NCBI RefSeq assembly: GCF_004214935.1
Contig: NZ_SFCC01000013.1
Span: forward strand, 221,081 to 285,080
DNA: 64,000 nucleotides
Origin: Amycolatopsis suaedae
GTDB taxonomy: Bacteria > Actinomycetota > Actinomycetes > Mycobacteriales > Pseudonocardiaceae
Direction of reading: 5' to 3'
Part shown: positions 42,537 to 50,366 of the stretch, one piece after another
Layout of the letters: the number at the start of each line of letters is the position of its first letter
Position numbering within the stretch: the stretch's first letter is position 1
The notes under the pieces: generated by a model
Databases searched by the model: none
What the model was told of the DNA's origin: nothing
What the model saw: only the letters and a program-made list of their open reading frames with translations
Program-made: the position numbers and the translations under genes

Positions 42537-42566
42537 GGTTTCAGCGCGGCTTCATGCCCTGAAACC
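42537..42566. repeat. Hairpin, 8-bp stem
   Basis: GGTTTCAG (42537-42544) pairs with CTGAAACC (42559-42566) over a 14-base loop, upstream of the exporter operon in the 420-base gap 42504-42923. That gap holds no gene I can support, only this hairpin and the repeats listed next. Confidence 0.6.
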
Positions 42567-42629
42567 GCAGGCCCCGGACTTCATCCCGGCAAGGGTTGGG
42601 TCGCAGGTAGGCGGGGTGGCTGGTCTCGA

Positions 42630-42692
42630 GCGTGGAACTCGTGTGCAGGAACGTAGAACTCGCGTGCGTGAGCGCAGAACTCACGATGTGGA
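42630..42692. repeat. Three tandem 21-base repeats
   Basis: Three degenerate units of 21 bases (42630-42650, 42651-42671, 42672-42692) share a GAACTC core with a GTG-rich tail. In one minus frame this gives a seven-residue period, but no start, ribosome site or conserved protein supports coding. I regard it as intergenic repeat DNA. Confidence 0.7.
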
Positions 42693-42850
42693 GCGGTTCT
42701 CCCGTGGCGCCGGTCGCCCGGCTGGTTCCACTGTCCGGCATGCCGGTTCCGGATTGCGATACGTGGGCGTGAGGTCAAGCTGCTTGGTGGGGTTGTCTCG
42801 TTCGTGGTGGCTGGTGGGGCGGGTGTGCCGGGGTGAGGGCGGATGTGGTG

Positions 42851-42882
42851 GCGTCTGATGCCGTGAAGGGGGCCTTCACGGC
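42851..42882. repeat. Dispersed palindromic repeat, copy 2
   Basis: GCGTCTGATG is followed by CCGTGAAGG (42861-42869), three bases and CCTTCACGG (42873-42881), a perfect 9-bp stem. It is the same element as 8442-8473. A partial relative, CCCTGGCATCTCATGCCGTG, lies at 42914-42933 across the end of the truncated lipoprotein gene. Confidence 0.7.
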
Positions 42883-42923
42883 AATTCGCCCCGGACTCTG
42901 GACTTTGCCGGAGCCCTGGCATC

Positions 42924-43265
42924 TCATGCCGTGAGGGCGTAGACCGTTTCCGTGGGTGGCGCGGGCTGGGACCAGGCTGCCATGCCGTTGGCGAAGAGCG
43001 TGTGCCGGGCGGAGAGCACCAGACCGGCGCCGAGGGCCAGCGCGATGTCGGTGTCCCGCAGGTATCCGCAGGCCACGACGCGCTGCGGCGGCGCCTCGAC
43101 GGTGGTGTTGCCCAGCTTGCCCTCGACCGTGACGGGGAAGCCCGGCACCGCACCCGCGGCCGGTCGCCCATCGTCGGAGGTACCGGAGCCGCAGCCGGCG
43201 AGCAGCAGGCCCGCTCCGGCCGTCCCGTACAGGAGTCCGCGGCGTGACAGTCTGCCCGTGCTCAC
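42924..43265 (-). pseudogene. Truncated siderophore-type substrate-binding lipoprotein
   Basis: 113 residues, about one third of a normal iron-siderophore (TroA-like) binding protein. The start is intact: twin-arginine-like LSRRGLLYG, a lipobox LLLAGC, then VEGKLGNTTVEAPPQRVVACGYLRDTDIALALGAGLV, the expected first beta-alpha unit. It stops abruptly at ETVYALTA, where the sequence becomes a copy of the dispersed palindromic element. The rest of the gene is absent here. It is probably non-functional, although a short secreted lipoprotein could still be made. Confidence 0.75.
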
Positions 43266-43305
43266 CGTCGACTCCTCAGTGCCTAGGCTTGCTTTATCAC
43301 GCTAC

Positions 43306-44067
43306 CTACCCGGAGATCCGGGCGTCGATCGAGTCGAGGACGAGTTCGAGGCCGAAGTCGAAGCGGTCGAGAGCTCGTTGCAGCGTGTAGGGCAGCGCGG
43401 TGTCCTGCACCTCGAACGCTCCGGCCTCGGCCAGCGCGGTCAGCCGGGGGAAGCGGCCGTTGACGCGTTCGTCCAGGAGCGGGGCGCGTTGTTCCCACCA
43501 TTCGTCGTCACTGTGCCCGGTGTGCCTGTGTGCCTGCTCGGCCTCGACGACGGCGGAGGCCGCGCCGCGCGTGTAGGACTCGACCGCGGCGTGGCTGTCG
43601 ACGATGTCGCTCGCCGCCAGGCCGCAGCCGTCGAACAGGGCCAGCGCGGCGTCGTACCGGCTCAGGACGTGCGGGCCGAAGACCGTGCGTGAGCTCGCCA
43701 CGCGGACAAGCCAGGGATGGGCCCGGAATGCGGCGAGATCGGACAACGCCAGGTCGCGCAGCCCGGCCCGCAGCCCGCGATCGGCCACCGGCAGGGGCTG
43801 CGTGCCCGCGATCCGGTCCACCATGAGTTCGAGCAGCTCCGCCTTGCCGGGCACGTAGGTGTAGAGCGACGCCGTGCCGATGCCGAGCGCCTGGGCCAGC
43901 GCCCGCAGCGACAACGCCGCCGGGCCCGCGCTGTCGGCCTGGCTGATCGCGATGTCGACGATCCGGGTCAGCTCCAGGCGCTGGCGCGGGCCCCGCCGTG
44001 GCGTGGGTGCGCCGTCCCAGAGCAGCGCCATGGTGCGTCGTGCGTCGCCGCGTCCCGCGTACTCCAT
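43306..44067 (-). CDS. TetR-family transcriptional regulator
   Basis: 253 residues from the ATG at 44067 with AGGAG upstream; a longer frame to 45150 is antisense to the VOC gene. HTH: RIVDIAISQADSAGPAALSLRALAQALGIGTASLYTYVPGKAELLELMVDRI. The ligand domain resembles TetR_C of tetracycline-repressor type proteins. It is divergent from the VOC gene with a perfect 16-base dyad between, so it is probably an autorepressor controlling that gene. The ligand is unknown. Confidence 0.93.
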   Translation of the reverse strand: MEYAGRGDARRTMALLWDGAPTPRRGPRQRLELTRIVDIAISQADSAGPAALSLRALAQALGIGTASLYTYVPGKAELLELMVDRIAGTQPLPVADRGLRAGLRDLALSDLAAFRAHPWLVRVASSRTVFGPHVLSRYDAALALFDGCGLAASDIVDSHAAVESYTRGAASAVVEAEQAHRHTGHSDDEWWEQRAPLLDERVNGRFPRLTALAEAGAFEVQDTALPYTLQRALDRFDFGLELVLDSIDARISG

Positions 44068-44099
44068 CCGGCTCCTATTCCTCTTGGCCAAATACCCCG

Positions 44100-44115
44100 A
44101 ACACCGTATGGTGTT
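44100..44115. promoter_or_regulatory. TetR operator over the leaderless VOC promoter
   Basis: AACACC-GTAT-GGTGTT is a perfect palindrome. It covers TATGGT (44107-44112), a TAnnnT -10 that ends six bases before the GTG at 44119. Binding would block polymerase directly. Confidence 0.7.
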
Positions 44116-44118
44116 TTG

Positions 44119-44829
44119 GTGATCCGCGAAAGAGCCATCCCCGGCCTGCCCTGCCGCCAGCTCGACGACGTCCTGCCCTTCTACACCGCGCTCGGGTTCG
44201 CGGTGACCTTCCGGCAGGACCGGCCCAACCCGTACGCCTCGGTGCGCCGCGGCGGGATCGAGTTGCACTTCTTCGGTGTCCCCGGCTTCGATCCCGCCCA
44301 ATCCATGGGAAGCACCGTGGTGATCGTCCCGGACACGGCCGCCCTGCACGCGGACTTCGCCGCGGGCCTGCGCGCCGCGTTCGGAAAGGTGCCGGTGTCC
44401 GGCATTCCCCGGATGACCCGGCCACGCAGGAAGTCGGGGGCTCCCGGCGGTTTCTCGGTGGTCGATCCGGGCGGCAACTGGCTGCGCATCAGTTCCCGCA
44501 GCGACGACGAGGCCGTCGACACCCCACCGGAGAGCAGGCTGGCGCGGGTGGTGGCCACCGCCGCACGCCAGGGCGACTCGCACGGCGACGTCGACCGGGC
44601 GATCGACGTACTCCGAACGGGACTGGCCCGCCACGCCGGCGCGCCGCCCGCCGAGCGGCTGCCCGCCCTGGTCTACCTCGCCGAACTGCAGGTGCGCGCG
44701 GGCGACCGGGACGCCGCGGCCGGACTGCTCGCCGAGGTGCGCGCACTCGAACTGACCGGCGCCGAACGCGAGGCGGTCGCCACCGATCTGGCGACCGCCG
44801 CCGAGCTGGCCGCCGACCTGGACCACTGA
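44119..44829 (+). CDS. VOC-family (glyoxalase/bleomycin-resistance-like) protein
   Basis: 236 residues from a GTG at 44119. The first 125 residues show one vicinal-oxygen-chelate domain (AIPGLPCRQLDDVLPFYTALGFAVTFRQDRPNPYASVRRGGIELHFFG, DPGGNWLRISSR). The last 95 residues are helical and TPR-like, an uncommon addition. VOC proteins of this type bind antibiotics or act as lyases/dioxygenases. It is controlled by the divergent TetR gene. An antibiotic-binding role is a guess. Confidence 0.85.
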   Translation: MIRERAIPGLPCRQLDDVLPFYTALGFAVTFRQDRPNPYASVRRGGIELHFFGVPGFDPAQSMGSTVVIVPDTAALHADFAAGLRAAFGKVPVSGIPRMTRPRRKSGAPGGFSVVDPGGNWLRISSRSDDEAVDTPPESRLARVVATAARQGDSHGDVDRAIDVLRTGLARHAGAPPAERLPALVYLAELQVRAGDRDAAAGLLAEVRALELTGAEREAVATDLATAAELAADLDH

Positions 44830-44977
44830 TCCGGCCGCGCCACACGCAGTGGGAGCGCCTGGCCAGGTTTGTACCGTGATGCAAAGGTGTTGTCCGTCTG
44901 TCCCCGGGTCCACGACGTTGAGCCAACGACGCCGCGACGCCGTGGCGCGTTCGACTCGCGATGGAGGATTCGACCAG

Positions 44978-45298
44978 ATGAGGACTGCACTCGCCCGGTT
45001 CGCCACAGCGGCGGTCGTGACGCTGGGAGTTGTTGCCCCGCTCGGGATCGCGGGTGGTGTCGCCAGCGCCGCTCCGGCGACCGGCAGCACCGTCCAGGCG
45101 GACACGATCTCGCCGGCCAGCGTCGCGGACTGCCAGGGGTTCCTGCGCAAGGTGGGCTACAAGGTCGGCCCGAAGGTCACCAACGCCTGCAAGGTCGGAA
45201 GTAGCCCCTACACTAACTGGGCCTGCCCTTCCATGCTCATCGCGATCAAGGTTCACAAGATCCACGCCGCGGAAGCGTGCAAGCGGGCCCTGCGCTAG
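44978..45298 (+). CDS. Small secreted protein
   Basis: 106 residues from the ATG at 44978 with TGGAGG upstream. A Sec signal peptide (RTALARFATAAVVTLGVVAPLGIAGGVASA) leaves about 75 residues with four cysteines (DCQGFL, NACKVG, WACPSM, EACKRAL), enough for two disulfides, and a basic helical end. It resembles no family I recognise. Downstream, before 45391, nothing more is seen. Confidence 0.8.
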   Translation: MRTALARFATAAVVTLGVVAPLGIAGGVASAAPATGSTVQADTISPASVADCQGFLRKVGYKVGPKVTNACKVGSSPYTNWACPSMLIAIKVHKIHAAEACKRALR

Positions 45299-45390
45299 CC
45301 GCTGATCGGAGCCGGCCGGTCAGCGGTCATGCACGGCCGACTTGGCGTTTCCTCACTGGACGCGAGGCCTTCGAAGAAGTCGCGGGGTTC

Positions 45391-45615
45391 TGTGCACTTT
45401 TTATGCACCCTCAGGCCCTAGGCTGCACCTCTGAAAGGGCTCTGACCTGGAAAGATGCTCCCAATTGGACTCGAACCAATAACCTGCCGGTTAACTGTTC
45501 GAGCCCAATCGTCTCGTTCTCAGTATGCCCAGCTGGGTATTTCGCGAAGCCAGTGCTCTCAGTCGGCCCCGGTCGACCTGGTTCGAAGGAGTTTCGGCTC
45601 CATTAGTGCACCCTG
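45391..45615 (-). repeat. attachment-site-like direct repeat, copy A (tRNA-Asn 3' half plus arms)
   Basis: Read on the minus strand, 45497-45456 matches a tRNA-Asn gene from the anticodon (GTT) to the discriminator: GTTAACCGGC, AGGTT, ATTGG-TTCGAGT-CCAAT, then a shortened acceptor strand and CATC, not CCA. The 5' half is missing, so it is not a working tRNA. Outer GCAC-N5-ATGCACCCTC (45393-45412) and a second TGCACCCT (45607-45614) look like integrase arm sites. The whole unit recurs in the same orientation at 55781-56010. The rest of the 377-base gap has no gene. Confidence 0.7.
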
Positions 45616-45675
45616 TCGGTTCGGTTGAACCTGACTTGCCCGGTGAACGATCATGAAGCGTTGACAGCCGGCCAG

Positions 45676-46179
45676 TCAACGGCAGGAGACGTCGGTCACC
45701 GCGGCCTTCGGCTTGACGGAGTTCCTGGCAGTACTGATCATCGTACGGTTTACCCGCCACGTTCCAGGGCCTTGCGCGTCGGCAGTCTCCACGACGTCCC
45801 CGCTCTCGTCGCCGCTAATCGTGTAGGTGAGGTCACAGCGGTACATCGACGCTGCGGGGTTACCGCTCGACACCGACGGCTCTACCTCCACATTGCACCC
45901 GGCCGAGCCATAGCACTTCTTGCTTTGAATCTTAAGTTCGATCGCGTAGTCAGACGCGACAGGCTCCGCCAGCGCCGGCATCGTCCTGGTCGAGGACGGC
46001 GGAGACGACCGAAGAAGGTCGGGGAGCTGGAAGTTCACCGCGGGGGAGGTCGCCACCGTTGGACTCGGAAGTCGCGGTTCCGACGGCCTTCCGCCGCCGA
46101 TCAACGATACCGCCACGACGACGCTGCCTGCCATAAGGATTACGCCGATCACCAAGAGCACAGCCCGTCGTCCAACCAT
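45676..46179 (-). CDS. Membrane-anchored secreted protein of unknown function
   Basis: 167 residues, ATG at 46179. A basic start and one hydrophobic helix (RAVLLVIGVILMAGSVVVAVSLIGGG) anchor a Pro/Ser-rich linker and an extracellular domain with four cysteines (KKCYGSAGCN, YRCDLTY, DVSC). No lipobox is present. It lies just inside the left att-like repeat. No family was recognised. Confidence 0.75.
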   Translation of the reverse strand: MVGRRAVLLVIGVILMAGSVVVAVSLIGGGRPSEPRLPSPTVATSPAVNFQLPDLLRSSPPSSTRTMPALAEPVASDYAIELKIQSKKCYGSAGCNVEVEPSVSSGNPAASMYRCDLTYTISGDESGDVVETADAQGPGTWRVNRTMISTARNSVKPKAAVTDVSCR

Positions 46180-46369
46180 GATGCGTCTCCCGTCAAGGAA
46201 CTCGATGCACCGTGGTCGTTCCCGAACGTAGGCACGTTACGGGTCGTGACCAGACTGAGTTCATTACGAATAGCCTCACTCACGAGGGCTTCGGCTCGTC
46301 GCCGGTCTACTCGCGTGTTCCCGGATCTTGCCTCCATTCTGACCTGTTGCCGCAGAGGGAGGAGCAGAT

Positions 46370-48170
46370 GTGCTGGCAGGAGAACGGGACACCGATCCGT
46401 TGCGAACGACCACGAGCTTGATCGACTTTCTCGCCGACCTCACCGACGTATCGAGCCGGAATCCAGTACGGGATATCACCGACGGCTCGTCCCGGGCACC
46501 GGATCCCGTGCTCTGGCTGGACGACCTGCCGGACGGAGTGACCTTCCACCCGGACGCGGCCGATGTACTACTCCAGATGCGGCCCGTCCAGCGGATACCA
46601 GCCCCCATGCCACCGGCCGACCTGGCCGGCTGGGTGCATCCACCGGAGCCACCGGGCCCGGGCGAACCCGAACCGGAGTTCCGCGTGCCAGCCGACCGGG
46701 CTGAGGAGGAAGCCGAGCCACTGAAACCGGTCTTCCTGCGGTGGCTGGCCCGCTGGCGGGTTTGGACGGAGGACGAGCGCAGGCGGCAACGGCGACGCCG
46801 GTTCTACGACGCCCTCGAAGCCGCGGCGAAGCGGATAGAGCAACTCGACGACGAGTACGAGTTCGTGCTCGGCGTCGGTCTGGTGTGCTGGCAAGCACCG
46901 GACGGCCAGATCATCCGCCGCCACCTGCTAACCGAGCAGGCCGTTCCCTCGCTCGACCGGACCGGTGTCGTGACCGTCCGCATGCTGGTCGGCCAGCGGC
47001 GACTCGAAGATCGGGAACTCTTCGAGGGACAGGAGGTCTACCGGCCTGATCGGGGCCGGGCACACAAGAGCACGATCGTCGAGAACGACTCGCCGGCACT
47101 CGGGCCGCACACCATGGCGGCACTGAGGGAGTGGCTCGGCCTCGCACTGGACCTGGCCTGCGAAGAGGAGACCGGGAATCCTACCGGTGCGCCAGGGACG
47201 ACACCGACGTTCGCAGCAGCCCCGGCCCTGCTGCTGCGCCCGCGGAGCCGGGTCCAGATTCGCGACGCGTACCGGCACATCGCAGAGGCGCTGCGTCAGC
47301 CCGGGGCACCGATTCCGGTCGCGTTGTCTCAGATCGTCGTCGACACGAATCGAGAGCAGCGCGAACGGTGGCTCACCGGGCAGGGCGCCGACCCCGGCGA
47401 TGTGCTCGGCACCGATCCCCTGTTTCCGTTGCCGGCCAACGCCGAACAGACACGTGTCATCGAGTTGATGCGCACCGAGACCGGCGTCGTCGTCCAGGGC
47501 CCACCCGGCACCGGCAAGACGCACACGATCGCCAATCTGATCTCGGCACTGCTGGCGCGCGGCCAGCGCGTCCTGGTGACCAGCCAGAAGGATCAGGCCC
47601 TGAAGGTGTTGCGTGAGCGGATCCCTCCGGAGATTCGCAAGCTCTGTGTGCTGCTCACCGGCGGCAGCAAGAACGCCTCGATCGAGCTGCAGCTCAGCCT
47701 CGACGCGCTTTCCGCCGCTCTGGCCACCACCAACGAGGCGGAGCTAAGCGACCAATCACGTGCGTACTCGGCGGAACGCGACCGGCTCCGCGCGACGAGC
47801 GCCTCACTCAACGACCGCATCCGAAGCCTGCGAGAGGTCGAACTCGTCAAGCACAAGCCGGTAGTGCCGGGCTACAGCACCGAGGCCTACCGCGGCACGC
47901 TGGCGGAGATCGTCCACGAGGTCCGGCGTGGCGCGGACGAACACGGCTGGATGCCACCCGTGCCTGACAACGACCAGGTGCGTGAGGTGCCCCCTCTGTC
48001 GACCGAGCAGTTCGCCGAGCTGATCCGGCTGCTGTCCACCGCGTCACCGGACCGCTCGGCCCGGGCCGAGCAATGCATTCCCGGCCCGGATCAGCTGCCC
48101 CCGACGAGCGAGCTCGCCAACCTCATCCAGGTGGAGCACACCGCGCGGGAGATCGCTTCGCAGGCCGATG
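46370..48170 (+). pseudogene. Truncated superfamily I DNA/RNA helicase (AAA_11-like)
   Basis: Starts at a GTG at 46370 with GGAGG seven bases before it. About 600 residues remain. They include a ~370-residue N-terminal domain and the helicase Walker A VVVQGPPGTGKTHTIANLISALLARGQRVLVTSQKDQALKVLRERIP. Homology-like sequence ends near residue 600 (LIQVEHTAREIASQADD); Walker B, the later helicase motifs and any nuclease domain are gone. The open frame runs on to 49282, but beyond 48170 it is only antisense to three minus-strand genes. The break is a deletion junction shared with the gene at 48123-48329. Confidence 0.8.
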
Positions 48171-48329
48171 ACGGGCGAGCAGCTGCACTCCGGTCCAGAA
48201 CTCGAAGGGAAGCACACACACCACCGCCGCGGCCACCGTCACCAGCCACACGACCGCGGTCGTCCACATCGCCCGCGACCGCACGAACCGGGCGATCTCC
48301 ACCGGGAGGCGCCCCCGCACGGGCATCAT
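48123..48329 (-). pseudogene. Truncated membrane protein fused to helicase antisense
   Basis: The start (ATG at 48329, ATGA overlap with the lipoprotein stop) is intact: MMPVRGRLPVEIARFVRSRA, then a membrane helix TTAVVWLVTVAAAVVCVLPF. After VQLLAR the sequence is the complement of the broken helicase gene and stops after about 15 foreign residues. This shows that both genes were cut at about 48165-48180. Confidence 0.65.
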
Positions 48330-48697
48330 GTCGGACACTTGCGCTGGATCGTCTCGTGCAGCTGACGCAACCCGGCGAACCCCGCGGGCGACGGCAATCC
48401 CCCCTGCAGGCGCTCGAGGTCGTCCGCGACGGCGAACGCGGCGGCACGCAACTCCTCGTCGGTCACGGTGTTCGCCCCGGCACGGATGTTCGCCCCCATC
48501 CGCCGGATCCGCTCACTCAGCTGGCCGACGTCCGTCGCCGCGCCCGCAGCCTGCTGGAACTCCTCGATCGCCCGCTGGACGATCCCGGTGAGGTCGCCGC
48601 AGTTCTGGGCCTGCTCCGCAGACTGTGGAAAGCAAGCACACAGCGAGAAACAGGCCGCGATCGTGACGGGCACCATGGTCCATTTGACCGAGATCAT
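48326..48697 (-). CDS. Small lipoprotein-like secreted protein
   Basis: 123 residues, ATG at 48697. A short signal peptide ends in FSLCACFPQ, where LCAC is a plausible lipobox. The mature part is helical (GIVQRAIEEFQQAAG, LSERIRRMGANIRAGANTV, DDLERLQGGLPSPAGFAGLRQLHETIQRKC). It belongs to a minus-strand run PH-like protein-lipoprotein-truncated membrane protein with overlaps or a 12-base gap. Function unknown. Confidence 0.75.
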   Translation of the reverse strand: MISVKWTMVPVTIAACFSLCACFPQSAEQAQNCGDLTGIVQRAIEEFQQAAGAATDVGQLSERIRRMGANIRAGANTVTDEELRAAAFAVADDLERLQGGLPSPAGFAGLRQLHETIQRKCPT

Positions 48698-48709
48698 CGC
48701 AGTCTCCGA

Positions 48710-49261
48710 TCACGCCGGCTTGCGCGTGGCGGAGGGAGCGAGCGGGACATCGCCCCGTGCGGAGCGGCGCACCAACGTCACACCGCCAGGCGCCACCTTC
48801 CGCAGCGCGGCGGCAAGCTTTCGTTCGTCGACACGGTCGCGGTTCATCCGGGACACGATCACCGGCTGACCGGCCTCGGTGACGTCGAGGCTGTCGGCGG
48901 GCACGCCGGCCAGCACCATGTCCGCGGACCCGACCTGAACCCCGGCGCGTGCCCCGCTCGGCCCGGCCTCCTCGTAGAGGACGATCTTCCGTACCGAGTC
49001 CCACGGCACCGTCCACTGCCCGATCATCACTCCTTTCGCCGAGATCCACAGCGCGTTGATCTGCGTGACGAAGATCCTGACCGCCCAGGCCGGTCCGCCG
49101 ATCAGCAGCGCGGTACCGATCGCCGTGATCCAGCCCTGACCGGTCAGCACACCGACCGCGCCGATCGCGAACACGACACCCAGTACGAGAACGATTCGCA
49201 GCAGGAGGAACAGCAGAGCCCGAGCCGAGAACGGCCGGAAGGTCCGATAGCGCCCAAACAT
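48710..49261 (-). CDS. Membrane protein with PH-like domain
   Basis: 183 residues from the ATG at 49261 (a GTG at 49270 is possible). Two hydrophobic segments (ALLFLLLRIVLVLGVVFAIGAVGVL, WITAIGTALLIGGPAWAVRIFV) are followed by a soluble beta-rich domain (NALWISAKGVMIGQWTVPWDSVRKIVLYEEAG) typical of bacterial PH domains. It is first in the truncated three-gene run. A longer frame to 49579 is unsupported. Confidence 0.8.
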   Translation of the reverse strand: MFGRYRTFRPFSARALLFLLLRIVLVLGVVFAIGAVGVLTGQGWITAIGTALLIGGPAWAVRIFVTQINALWISAKGVMIGQWTVPWDSVRKIVLYEEAGPSGARAGVQVGSADMVLAGVPADSLDVTEAGQPVIVSRMNRDRVDERKLAAALRKVAPGGVTLVRRSARGDVPLAPSATRKPA

Positions 49262-49703
49262 CAGATTCACCTCGAGTCGTGAAGGCCAGTACGCCTGACC
49301 AGACCCGGATCCGGCCCCAATGGTTGGGGCAGCCGCTGTCGGAGCCAACCTGCTCGCCACCGACCAGTGCGACCTGCTCCGGCGGGACGCGGCAGCGCCG
49401 CGAGCGGCGGTACCCCATCCGAGCGCGGTGGCGCCCTGAGCCGCACCGATCACGCTACACAATGGACACTCCACTTCAGACGCTGCCGGGCTCAACACCG
49501 TGCTCGGATAAATTCGCACGTGGCCAGCGCGGCCGCGTGGGGCAATCCACGCCATCGCCGCGGCACGCGGGAGCCGCAATCACGCGTGCGAGTGCCTGTC
49601 CGCAGGACGCCGGTCACATCGCCAGGCGCGCATAGGAGTCCAGTGTGTCCGGTCTTCTCCTGGTGGACGCTGCCGCCGCGGTGACCGGTGGCATGATCCT
49701 GGT
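49262..49703. other. 442-base gap with no supported gene
   Basis: It holds the promoter regions of the minus-strand PH-like gene and the plus-strand response-regulator gene. CATGAT ends six bases before the GTG at 49704 and could be its -10. Short frames on both strands have no ribosome site or recognisable domain. Confidence 0.5.
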
Positions 49704-50366
49704 GTGCGAGTTCTCCTGGTGGAAGACGACGAGCCGGTCGCGGAGTCGCTGCGGCGTGGCCTGAGCCGGTACGGCTACGAGGTGGACTGGGTGCGGACCG
49801 GGGCCGCGGCGCTGGCCGCCCAACCGGCCGGGCTGGTGCTGCTCGACCTCGGCCTGCCCGACACCGACGGCCTGGACATCTGTCGGGAGCTGCGGGCGCG
49901 CAGCGACGTGCCGATCATCGTGATCAGCGCCCGCGCCGACGAGGTGGACCGGGTGGTCGGCCTGGAGATCGGCGCGGACGACTACGTGTCGAAGCCGTTC
50001 GGCGTCCGGGAGGTGATCGCGCGGATGCGGGCGGTGCTGCGCCGGATGCGGCCGCCCGAGCCGGCCGCGGAAGCTGATTCCTACGCCGGTGGCCGGGTGG
50101 TGATCGACCGCCGCGCCCGCCGCGTGCACCTCGACGGCACCGAGCTGGCCCTGCCGCCGAAGGAGTACGACCTGCTGTCGTTCCTGGCCGAGGAGCCGGG
50201 TGCGGTGTTCACCAGGGAACAGATCATGGAAGCGGTCTGGGACGCGAACTGGTTCGGGCCGACCAAGACCCTCGACGTGCACATCGGCGCGCTGCGCCGC
50301 AAGCTCGGTGACGCGGTGAGTATCGAGACGGTCCGCGGGGTCGGCTTCCGGCTGGTCTTCGCATGA
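49704..50366 (+). CDS. OmpR/PhoB-type response regulator
   Basis: 220 residues from a GTG at 49704. Receiver domain RVLLVEDDEPVAESLRRGL with phospho-Asp in LVLLDLGLPDTDG and KPF near 100, then a winged helix (YAGGRVVIDRRARRVHLDGTELALPPKEYDLLSFLAEEPGAVFTREQIMEAVWD, KTLDVHIGALRRKLGD). It is coupled to the downstream kinase by an ATGA overlap. Possible targets are the neighbouring lipoprotein or ABC-importer genes. Confidence 0.95.
   Translation: MRVLLVEDDEPVAESLRRGLSRYGYEVDWVRTGAAALAAQPAGLVLLDLGLPDTDGLDICRELRARSDVPIIVISARADEVDRVVGLEIGADDYVSKPFGVREVIARMRAVLRRMRPPEPAAEADSYAGGRVVIDRRARRVHLDGTELALPPKEYDLLSFLAEEPGAVFTREQIMEAVWDANWFGPTKTLDVHIGALRRKLGDAVSIETVRGVGFRLVFA

Noticed and set aside
42541..42741. 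66-residue minus-strand ORF with seven-residue repeats
   Set aside because: Its regularity comes from a 21-base DNA repeat; no ribosome site or stable composition supports translation.
45456..45509. Functional tRNA-Asn gene (also at 55847-55904)
   Set aside because: Only the anticodon-to-3' half matches; the D arm and 5' acceptor strand are absent and U33 is replaced.
48170..49282. Continuation of the helicase open frame
   Set aside because: Beyond 48170 it is antisense to a membrane-protein fragment, a lipoprotein and a PH-like gene and shows no helicase motifs.
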